Origin: Thermodesulfovibrionia bacterium
GTDB lineage: Bacteria; Nitrospirota; Thermodesulfovibrionia; UBA6902
Length of the DNA: 64,000 nt
Direction of reading: 5' to 3'
NCBI GenBank assembly: GCA_030646035.1
Contig: JAUSMY010000058.1
Location: 100,004-164,003 of the forward strand
Shown here in pieces: positions 44,571-51,108 of the stretch. Made by a program: the position numbers and the translations under genes. The number at the start of each line of letters is the position of its first letter. Positions within the stretch are counted from its first letter, which is position 1. The notes beneath the pieces are model-generated. The model was not told the DNA's origin, did not search any database, and saw only the letters and a program-made list of their open reading frames with translations.

Positions 44571-44612
44571 ATCTCCCCTTGCCCCTCTTTGCCTAAGAGG
44601 GTTAAGAGAGCC
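44571..44612. repeat. degenerate C-rich hairpin, possible fourth relative of the 71-bp repeat
   Basis: TCTCCCCTTGCCCCTCTTTG followed by CCTAAGAGGG: it keeps the TCTCCCCTTG opening and one hairpin (CCCTCTT / AAGAGGG) but is shortened. It lies downstream of the truncated ORF6N gene. Similarity is partial, so kinship with copies A-C is uncertain. Confidence 0.4.
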
Positions 44613-44636
44613 ACTTAACCCGTTTTTCTTAATTTC

Positions 44637-45037
44637 TTACTTCTCTCCTCCAAATCCGATTATCTTTTTACTCTTCGTCTCAGGCGGTGTCATCATCTGG
44701 CGGATGGCATCAAAAACGATCTTGAATTGATGGTCATACTTTTTTTCCATCTCCTCGATCTTCTGTCTCAACTCCTTATGGGTTGCTAACATTTCACGCA
44801 GTTTGGTGAATGTTCTCATTATCTGGATATTTGCATGGATAGCTCTTTTGCTGTTTAAAATACCTGAGAGCATCGCAACGCCATTTTCTGTAAAGACGTA
44901 TGGAAGATATTTGCTGTGTTGGCCTTGCTTTAAGGTGTCAAATTGGCACCTTAAAAGCTCAGAGTATTCCTCTTTTGTTAATTGAAACATGAAATCATCA
45001 GGGAATCGTTTTATATTTCTTTTTAATATGATAAAGA
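44637..45037 (-). pseudogene. 5'-truncated ORF6N-domain gene
   Basis: The C-terminal ~130 residues of an ORF6N/KilA-N-type DNA-binding protein: KRNIKRFPDDFMFQLTKEE, FTENGVAMLSGILNSKRAI, then the coiled-coil tail ELRQKIEEMEKKYDHQFKIVFDAI. The usual N-terminal part (about 30 residues before KRNI) is absent; upstream the frame runs into repeat copy B, whose translation (NLPYPSLVKRGYNSPL) is clearly noncoding-repeat derived. The start was therefore lost by a rearrangement that placed the repeat and DUF559 gene here. ORF6N genes are common in phages and toxin-antitoxin or mobile contexts. Confidence 0.75.
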
Positions 45038-45116
45038 GAAAAGAGACCCCTCTGTGTCTCCCCTTGTAAAGGGGAGAATTATATCCCCTCTTTACCAAGG
45101 AGGGGTAGGGGAGGTT
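45010..45116 (+). repeat. 107-bp direct repeat containing 71-bp repeat copy B (45046-45116)
   Basis: Left bracket of the DUF559 gene. It aligns without gaps to 45481-45587 at an offset of 471 bp, with ~15 mismatches by eye (about 86% identity). The first 36 bp (TTTATATTTCTTTTTAATATG...) are still ORF6N-frame sequence; the last 71 bp is the double hairpin. The stop codon of the DUF559 gene (TAA, minus strand) is formed across its right end. Confidence 0.93.
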
Positions 45117-45474
45117 ATCTTTTGATATTTTCAATAATAAACTCAATTACTCCATCAACATTTTCATATACTTCTCTATTAGTAAATCGAAGAAATTCTA
45201 TGCCGTATGATTCGATAATTATTTGTCTCTCTTTATCGCAAATATCTGCTCCATCTGTAAAGTGAGAATCACCATCAACCTCTATGGCTAATTTTAGTTC
45301 CGGTGAATAAAAATCAATTACAAATTTGTTAACACTATATTGACGTCTGAATTTGTATCCGCATAGGCTTTTATTCTTAAGTTTAGACCATAGTATGATT
45401 TCAGCCTTAGGCATATTTTTTCTCAGTTGCCTTCGTTTTTCCTTTTCGGTGTGTTTATTAAATGCCTTTGTCAT
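45115..45474 (-). CDS. DUF559 (Vsr/restriction-like nuclease fold) protein
   Basis: 119 residues, cytoplasmic. Complete DUF559 domain: RRQLRKNMPKAEIILWSKLK, GYKFRRQYSVNKFVIDFYSP, LKLAIEVDGDSHF, and a final FTNREVYENVDGVIEFI. The D-x...E-V-D-G pattern matches PD-(D/E)xK-type catalytic residues (D of VIDFY, E and D of IEVDG). These proteins are related to very-short-patch-repair endonucleases but have no proven role. The gene is bracketed by 107-bp direct repeats and appears inserted beside a truncated ORF6N gene. Its substrate is unknown. Confidence 0.88.
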   Translation of the reverse strand: MTKAFNKHTEKEKRRQLRKNMPKAEIILWSKLKNKSLCGYKFRRQYSVNKFVIDFYSPELKLAIEVDGDSHFTDGADICDKERQIIIESYGIEFLRFTNREVYENVDGVIEFIIENIKR

Positions 45475-45480
45475 AACTAT

Positions 45481-45587
45481 TTTGTATTTCTTTTTAATAT
45501 GGTGAGGAGTAAAAGTACCCCTCTATATCTCCCCTTGGTAAGGGGAGAATGTAATCCCCTCTTTACCAAGGAGGGGTAGGGGAGGTT
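45481..45587 (+). repeat. 107-bp direct repeat containing 71-bp repeat copy C (45517-45587)
   Basis: Right bracket of the DUF559 gene, lying 7 bp outside its start codon; partner of 45010-45116 in the same orientation. Includes hairpins CTCCCCTT-GGT-AAGGGGAG and CCCCTCTTT-ACC-AAGGAGGGG. Confidence 0.93.
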
Positions 45588-45607
45588 AATGATAATGATT
45601 TATAACA

Positions 45608-45647
45608 GTTTGAATTTTCAAGATAAGAAATTAACCAGAGAGAAAAG
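45608..45647 (+). repeat. 40-bp direct repeat, left copy
   Basis: GTTTGAATTTTCAAGATAAG then AAATTAACC..., repeated in the same orientation at 47100-47139 with about four differences. The two copies enclose the CDF-like gene and vapBC. Confidence 0.85.
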
Positions 45648-45699
45648 TAAAACTATCTGAATCCCATTCCAATAATCTATTATATAAAGAGAATCATCC

Positions 45700-46368
45700 A
45701 TGATAAATTTCAATTCTCAACAACAAAACAGCAAACTCTACTCCACGGCAGCGGCGCTGGCGCTCTTTACGATCTTCTACAACATCATTGAAGGCATCGT
45801 CTCCGTCAGCTTCGGCATTGAGGATGGCAGCATGTCTCTCTTCGGGTTTGGTGTGGATTCATTTGTCGAGGTGGTCTCGGGTATTGGCATATGGCATATG
45901 GTGCGGAGGATCAGAAATAACGGTACAGAGAAACTCGATCATTTCGAAGAGAGCGCGCTCAGGATCACAGGAGGCGGGTTCTATGTCCTGACCATCGGGC
46001 TTTCGATCACCGCTGCTGTCAATCTTTATCAGGGGCATAAACCGGATACAGCTTTCTGGGGCATTGTGGTTTCCCTTGTCTCCATTGCAGCGATGTGGCT
46101 GTTGATACACTTTAAGATGAAGGTCGGTAAGCAGCTCAATTCCGATGCCATTCTCTCAGACGCAGCCTGCACACGCGCATGTCTGCGGCTCTCCATCGTG
46201 CTTCTGATCGCAAGCGCGGGGTATGAACTGACACATATCGGCTGGATAGATTCAGCCGGGACGTTCGTGATAGCGTGGCTCTGTTATCAGGAAGGGAAGG
46301 AAGCGTTCGGAAAAGCAAAGGCGAAAAGTTTAGCGTGCGGGTGCGGATGTAAGGCGAAGGAAATGTGA
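45700..46368 (+). CDS. CDF-like cation transporter, membrane domain only
   Basis: 222 residues with six hydrophobic helices in the cation-efflux fold but without the cytoplasmic domain of full CDF proteins. The helix 2 site reads FGFGVDSFVEVVSG (D52, E56 spacing D-x-x-x-E) and the helix 5 site reads SDAACTR with its Asp. The C-terminus carries a CGCGC cluster before KAKEM, a likely soft-metal site. Small transporters of this form are often annotated as cation transporters; the metal is unknown. It lies between 40-bp direct repeats next to vapBC. Confidence 0.8.
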   Translation: MINFNSQQQNSKLYSTAAALALFTIFYNIIEGIVSVSFGIEDGSMSLFGFGVDSFVEVVSGIGIWHMVRRIRNNGTEKLDHFEESALRITGGGFYVLTIGLSITAAVNLYQGHKPDTAFWGIVVSLVSIAAMWLLIHFKMKVGKQLNSDAILSDAACTRACLRLSIVLLIASAGYELTHIGWIDSAGTFVIAWLCYQEGKEAFGKAKAKSLACGCGCKAKEM

Positions 46369-46374
46369 TAAATG

Positions 46375-46770
46375 TTATGCCTTATATATTCTTACCCCGG
46401 GTATCTGTTCAAAATGCTTGTCGAGGGTAAAGACAGAGAGGTTATGCTCTATGGCAATGGATGCGATAAATATGTCTGACTGCGGCAGATTCAACCCTTT
46501 CCTTTTTAATAAGGCGGAAAGTTCAGCAGCTTTTTTCCAATGAGGCTGTGTCATTTCCATATACTTCATATCTGACAGGGCTTCAAGGATCAATGCTTTT
46601 TCATCTCCTGACCTTACTCCCTGCAGCAATTCAAAGAGTATCACTCCGCAGGTCCATATGGAGTTTTTAATTATAAGCGACTCAAGTTTCTTGCCTGTTA
46701 AGGATTCCAGTTTGAAGAACTCTATCCATACGCTTGTGTCAGCTAATATGCCTTTATTTTTTTCTTCCAT
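46375..46770 (-). CDS. vapC: VapC-type PIN-domain toxin
   Basis: 131-residue PIN ribonuclease. The acidic site is complete: D11 (ILADTSVWIEF), E47 (ILFELLQG), D99 (LPQSDIFIA) and D117 (FTLDKHF). VapC toxins cut tRNA or rRNA until held by VapB. It overlaps the vapB 3' end by 17 bp, the usual antitoxin-first order with coupled translation. Confidence 0.92.
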   Translation of the reverse strand: MEEKNKGILADTSVWIEFFKLESLTGKKLESLIIKNSIWTCGVILFELLQGVRSGDEKALILEALSDMKYMEMTQPHWKKAAELSALLKRKGLNLPQSDIFIASIAIEHNLSVFTLDKHFEQIPGVRIYKA

Positions 46771-46993
46771 GGAGTTTCTCCCGTTCTTTCTGCGCTTTCA
46801 TCTCGAGTTCTTCTTCCTTCTGCCAATCATAATCAATCTGTACTTTCCCTCTTAGAGCTATCAGTTTTTTAATTTTGTTCTGCCGGACAAATTCCTTCAT
46901 GGCTGCTGTTATAGCCTTTGTCTTGGACTTCTCGCCGGACAGCTTCTGAACTTCAGAAACGAGGTCGTCGGGTATGTTTAATGTTGCACGCAT
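46754..46993 (-). CDS. vapB: VapB-type antitoxin
   Basis: 79 residues from ATG at 46993, chosen over longer in-frame options because GGAGG sits 8 bp ahead and the ribbon-helix-helix strand starts at once (MRATLNIPDDLVSEVQ). The RHH domain (~1-45, with TKAITAAMKEFVRQ) binds the operator; the charged C-terminus (~48-79) wraps VapC. A promoter with TTGACT and TACAAT is placed just upstream, so autoregulation is expected. Confidence 0.9.
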   Translation of the reverse strand: MRATLNIPDDLVSEVQKLSGEKSKTKAITAAMKEFVRQNKIKKLIALRGKVQIDYDWQKEEELEMKAQKEREKLHGRKK

Positions 46994-47019
46994 ATTATGC
47001 ACCTCCTTGATATGCATTA

Positions 47020-47049
47020 ATTGTATGCGTGTTTTTAGTGAAAAGTCAA
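47020..47049 (-). promoter_or_regulatory. vapBC promoter
   Basis: On the minus strand TTGACT (47049-47044), an 18-bp spacer and TACAAT (47025-47020), ending 26 bp before the vapB ATG. GCAT/ATGC repeats around the -10 could form the VapB operator. Confidence 0.6.
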
Positions 47050-47099
47050 ACAGATGATAATTGTCCCGCCTTTCATGGCTATAATTAAAAACCATAATG

Positions 47100-47139
47100 G
47101 TTTGAATTTTCAAGATAAGGAATTAACCACAGAGGAAAG
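47100..47139 (+). repeat. 40-bp direct repeat, right copy
   Basis: Second copy of the 45608-45647 sequence, same orientation, in the gap between vapB and the PilZ gene. About 1.49 kb separates the copies. Confidence 0.85.
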
Positions 47140-47156
47140 CGGAAGAGCAATAAAAT

Positions 47157-47489
47157 CTACAAATTCTTTATGAAATGTTTATATTCAGCAGGCGGGTCTA
47201 AAATTTCAGAGCCTATCATATATATAAGCCCGACACTTTTATCTGAAGATATATTCACCCATTTGATATCGCACTTCAGGGTTGTCTCATTTGACGGGCT
47301 GGTTTGAAATCTTAATCCGAGTATTGTATTGGGAAGGATGCCGTCCACCCTTTCTTCAGGGGCTAATATTATATTTAAGCCTATGCCTTCGTATGAAACA
47401 TTATTTATAAAAGCATCATGGCTGTTATCGCCTACGTTAAGCTTGACCCTGATATGTACCTGTTTTCTTTCTGAACGCCTTTTTTCCAT
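47157..47489 (-). CDS. PilZ-domain c-di-GMP-binding protein
   Basis: 110 residues forming a single PilZ domain. The c-di-GMP motifs are present: RxxxR (R4-R8, in EKRRSERK) and NxSxxG (N30-G35, NVSYEGIG). No attached output domain, so it probably works by contacting a partner. It could read the signal made by the GGDEF protein at 10549 and removed by the HD-GYP protein at 4130. Single gene. Confidence 0.88.
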   Translation of the reverse strand: MEKRRSERKQVHIRVKLNVGDNSHDAFINNVSYEGIGLNIILAPEERVDGILPNTILGLRFQTSPSNETTLKCDIKWVNISSDKSVGLIYMIGSEILDPPAEYKHFIKNL

Positions 47490-47538
47490 GAAGTATTATA
47501 GCAGATGATATTTCATTGTTAACAGGGACAGTAAGCAC

Positions 47539-48720
47539 TCAGCCGTGCATCGCCTCATCAACCACTTCAACGATATGTTTGATCTTGATATCGCTGCCTG
47601 TCTCCCTCTTCATATCTTCAAGCTGCATGACACAGCCGGGGCATGATGTTACTACAGTACCGGCATGGGTGTTGTTTATGTTCTCAAACTTCTTTCTTCC
47701 GATAGACCTTGAGAGGTCTTTGTAATTCATGCTGAAGAAACCCCCGAATCCGCAGCATTCATCAGCATTCTTCATCTCAACAAACGCAACCCCTTTAATG
47801 CTTTTGAGTATCTCGCGCGGTTCTCTGGTCATCTTCATCCCGTACCGGGCATGGCATGGGTCATGGTATGTCACAATTTCGTGCGGCAGCTTCAGTCCCT
47901 GAGTTATATTATTTTTTATAAAGAACTCGTTCACATCCATTATATTTGGAATTGTGTCGCCTGCAAGTTCAGGGTATTCTGACCTGATGGTATTTGTACA
48001 TGTAGGGCACATGCTGATCACAGCTTCAGCCCTTGTCATCTTAAAGGTATCAATATTCTTCCTTGCCGCAGCCCTTGCCTCATCCTCAAGCCCGGCTCCT
48101 CTCATGGGCGCGCCGCAGCATACCTCTCCCTTGAATACTATGACCTCGTATCTCTTTGTGAGGAGTATATTTACAAGCGCATCACCGAGATGTGGGTATA
48201 GATAATTGATCTGGCAGCCTGTGAAGATCGCAACTCTCCCTATCTTTTTTGTATTTTTATAGACCTGTATTCCGCTTTTGAATGGGTGTGAAGTGATGGC
48301 AGGCATGTAGCGCAGCTTTCCTGACTTGTAGAGCGGACGGTAGAGTATCTTTTGCAGTCCGCTTAAGATAGAAAAAACAGTGTCCATTCTTGAGGCTGAA
48401 TACCGCATTGCTTTACTCAGCAGGCTGCCTTTGCGGTATGAATCCTTAAGAAGGGTTCTTCCATGGTATATCATCTCAGGGATATTGATGCCTAACGGGC
48501 AGAGGCCCTTGCACGCGCCGCAGAGTATGCAGTTGAATATTCTGTCAGCCATTCCTCTGCTCGGGGCAAGCCTTTCTGAACACAGCTCTCCGAGCATCGC
48601 GACCCTGCCTCTTGCGCCCATGGATTCGTTCAGGGAAGAAAGATATGTAGGGCAGAGTGATTTACACGTGCCGCATTTTACGCACCTGGAGAGCTCGCTG
48701 CAGTATTTAGCCTCATTCAT
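47539..48720 (-). CDS. GlcF/LutA-like (Fe-S)-binding oxidoreductase subunit
   Basis: 393 residues: N-terminal pair of 4Fe-4S motifs (CVKCGTCKSLC ~11-21 and CILCGACKGLC ~64-74) followed by two CCG domains (VCCGAPMRGAG and ECCGFGGFFS). This is the architecture of glycolate oxidase subunit GlcF, LldE and heterodisulfide-reductase-like partners, which shuttle electrons from a 2-hydroxyacid dehydrogenase. No FAD (GlcD-type) gene lies beside it. The gene overlaps larE by 4 bp, suggesting a link to lactate metabolism (inference). Confidence 0.88.
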   Translation of the reverse strand: MNEAKYCSELSRCVKCGTCKSLCPTYLSSLNESMGARGRVAMLGELCSERLAPSRGMADRIFNCILCGACKGLCPLGINIPEMIYHGRTLLKDSYRKGSLLSKAMRYSASRMDTVFSILSGLQKILYRPLYKSGKLRYMPAITSHPFKSGIQVYKNTKKIGRVAIFTGCQINYLYPHLGDALVNILLTKRYEVIVFKGEVCCGAPMRGAGLEDEARAAARKNIDTFKMTRAEAVISMCPTCTNTIRSEYPELAGDTIPNIMDVNEFFIKNNITQGLKLPHEIVTYHDPCHARYGMKMTREPREILKSIKGVAFVEMKNADECCGFGGFFSMNYKDLSRSIGRKKFENINNTHAGTVVTSCPGCVMQLEDMKRETGSDIKIKHIVEVVDEAMHG

Positions 48721-49544
48721 TTCTTGTCTGAACCCTGTATCTTAAGATGCTCATTAAATCCGCCGCTCTTAAAACCCCGGAGGTCAAGCGTTACATGTTT
48801 ATACCCGAGGGCCTTGAGGTACGCGTTGATCTTTTCTCTGACAGACGCGTCAAAGAGTATATGAAATTCTTCGGGAAGAACCTCAATCCTGGCGATATCG
48901 CCATGGTCTCTCACCCTCAGCTCTTTCAGTTTAAATGTCTTTAAATAAGATTCAGCGCGGCCGACACGCTCGAGCGCTTCAGATGTGATCTTCTGCCCAT
49001 AAGGGAATCGTGATGAGAGGCAGGGAGATGATGGTTTGTCCCATGTCCTTAAGCCGAGGCTTTTTGACAGGTCTCTTATCTCATCTTTGCCAAGGCCGGC
49101 TTCTGATAAAGGGCTTATTACATTCAGTTCCTTTGCCGCACGGCTTCCGGGCCTCCAGTCTTTCATGTCATCAATGTTGCTGCCGTCAAGTATGTAAGAA
49201 ATTCCTTCTTCAACTGCGATCTCTCTCAGCTTTGTGAAGAGCTCTTTTTTGCAGTAATAGCATCTGTCGGGCGGATTGTTTGAGTAGTTTTCATCGTGCA
49301 GTTCATCTGTCGTGATGATCCTGTGAGGGATATTTAATTCAGCGGTGATCTCTTTTGCGAAAGAGAGCTCTTCTTCAGGAAGGCTTTGGGAGACCGCGGT
49401 CACCGCAAGTATCTCTTTAAGCCCTGAGATAGAGGCTGCCTTGAGTAAGAATGTACTGTCAACACCGCCTGAAAAAGCTATGATGACCCGTTCCATGTTC
49501 TTCAGGTTTTGCTTTAATATGTTGAGCTTCTCACTGGTCTTCAT
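48717..49544 (-). CDS. larE: ATP-dependent sacrificial sulfur transferase LarE
   Basis: 275-residue PP-loop enzyme that donates sulfur for the nickel-pincer cofactor of lactate racemase. PP-loop SGGVDS (25-30), CYYC (95-98) and the SPCLSSRFPYG segment with C175 at the sacrificial-cysteine position are present. No larA, larB or larC lies in the window; they would be needed elsewhere, or this LarE-like protein serves another thiolation. It is first in a two-gene unit with the GlcF-like gene. Confidence 0.88.
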   Translation of the reverse strand: MKTSEKLNILKQNLKNMERVIIAFSGGVDSTFLLKAASISGLKEILAVTAVSQSLPEEELSFAKEITAELNIPHRIITTDELHDENYSNNPPDRCYYCKKELFTKLREIAVEEGISYILDGSNIDDMKDWRPGSRAAKELNVISPLSEAGLGKDEIRDLSKSLGLRTWDKPSSPCLSSRFPYGQKITSEALERVGRAESYLKTFKLKELRVRDHGDIARIEVLPEEFHILFDASVREKINAYLKALGYKHVTLDLRGFKSGGFNEHLKIQGSDKK

Positions 49545-49622
49545 CTGACGGTATCCGCAACAACTCCTTAAGGCAGGATATATATTATTATGACAGGTTC
49601 AGCCGGGGATTTGCCAAAGACT

Positions 49623-51104
49623 TTACATTATAACCAGTTCGTAGTATTCCTGATGATAATTTTTATCGGCTTTGACTATTATCTTGAGATTGTTCTCTTT
49701 TTCAATATTTTCAATCCCCTCTCTCTCTTCCTCGTATATAAGGTCCACGACAAGAGGGTGGGCAGTGATAACGACCTTTCCGTTTCTTTTTGTGGATCCT
49801 ATCTTTCTTATCTCCCTGAATATCTCGTAGCATACGGTGGTTGGAGATTTAACAAAGCCTTTGCCTTCGCAATATGAACATGTCTGCGCCAGCACCCTGC
49901 CGAGGCTCTCTCTTACCCTCTTTCTTGTCATCTCGATAAGACCGAACTCTGATACCTGCAGCACAGTGCATTTTGCCCTGTCTTTGTTCACTGCTTCCTG
50001 AAAGACGTTGAAGAGCTTCTCTTTGTTCTCATCTTTTTCCATATCAATAAAATCAATAATTACTATGCCGCCCAGATTCCTGAGCCTTATCTGATACGCG
50101 ATCTCCTTTACAGCCTCGAGGTTTGTCTTGAGAACGGTATCTTCAAGCGATGCCTTGCCGACATACTTTCCGGTATTGACATCAATTGATATCAGCGCCT
50201 CTGTCTGGTCGATAACTATGTATCCCCCGGACTTGAGCCAGACACGCCTTCCCAAAGCCTTTGGTATCTCAAGCTCTATGCCGTAGGCGTCGAATATAGG
50301 CTCAGGCCCTTCGTAAAGATGAACGTTGCTTATTAATTTCGGAAAATAATTTTTAATGAAATCAACTATCTTGTCATACTCTTCTTCAGAGTCGATGATA
50401 AGCTGGTCTACTTCGAGTCCAAGGAGGTCCCTTACACTTCTTAGTCCCAGGTCCAGGTCGCTGTAGATCAGGCGGGACGCATCAGGGTTGCCCATCTTGC
50501 TCTGGATGTTCTTCCACAGAAGCATAAGGAATGCGATATCCTTTTCAATATCTTCTTCAGTGCATCCCTCGCTCGCAGTCCTTACTATGAAGCCGAAGTT
50601 GTCAGGTTTGAGCCTGGTAATTATCTTCAGGAGCCTGTCCCTCTCGTCTTCATCCATGATCCTTCTTGAGATGCCGATGTGCTCGACACCCGGCATCAAT
50701 ACGAGGTGCCTGCCGGGCAGAGTGATGTAGGAGGTGACCCTTGCACCCTTGGTTCCTATGAGGTCTTTTGAGACCTGCACAAAGATATCCTGTCCCTCCT
50801 GAAGCATGTCCTCTATTGGAAGGTTGACAGGTATCGGCTCATCCAGGTCTTCACTGAAGATCGAGTTGTCATAAGATGAATAAACATCAGCAGCATGAAG
50901 GAACGCGGCCTTCTCAAGGCCTATATCAACAAAAGCTGACTGCATCCCCGGAAGTATCTTTACGATCTTTCCTTTATATACATTGCCGACCAGGCTGGCA
51001 TCCTTCTTTCTCTCTATATAGAGCTCCAGCAGCTGGTTGTCAGTCTCCAGAAGCCCCACTCGGGTCTCTTCAGGAGTTACGTTCATTATTATTTTTCCGG
51101 GCAT
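49623..51104 (-). CDS. rng: ribonuclease G/E family endoribonuclease
   Basis: 493 residues, RNase G size. S1-type RNA-binding domain (~35-125), 5'-sensor/RNase H-like region, the metal-binding DNase I-like segment with SIDVNTGKY and VIIDFIDM (the catalytic Asp pair), and the zinc-link CSYCEGKGF (~425-433). Involved in rRNA processing and mRNA decay. The start at 51104 is 4 bp past the TIGR03960 gene stop, so the two are cotranscribed, a common pairing. Confidence 0.94.
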   Translation of the reverse strand: MPGKIIMNVTPEETRVGLLETDNQLLELYIERKKDASLVGNVYKGKIVKILPGMQSAFVDIGLEKAAFLHAADVYSSYDNSIFSEDLDEPIPVNLPIEDMLQEGQDIFVQVSKDLIGTKGARVTSYITLPGRHLVLMPGVEHIGISRRIMDEDERDRLLKIITRLKPDNFGFIVRTASEGCTEEDIEKDIAFLMLLWKNIQSKMGNPDASRLIYSDLDLGLRSVRDLLGLEVDQLIIDSEEEYDKIVDFIKNYFPKLISNVHLYEGPEPIFDAYGIELEIPKALGRRVWLKSGGYIVIDQTEALISIDVNTGKYVGKASLEDTVLKTNLEAVKEIAYQIRLRNLGGIVIIDFIDMEKDENKEKLFNVFQEAVNKDRAKCTVLQVSEFGLIEMTRKRVRESLGRVLAQTCSYCEGKGFVKSPTTVCYEIFREIRKIGSTKRNGKVVITAHPLVVDLIYEEEREGIENIEKENNLKIIVKADKNYHQEYYELVIM

Positions 51105-51108
51105 ATTG

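Noticed and set aside
44637..45146. 169-residue ORF as an intact ORF6N gene
   Set aside because: Its first ~35 residues are a translation of the noncoding repeat (copy B) and of the sequence beside it; homology starts only at KRNIKRF, so it is treated as a truncated gene.
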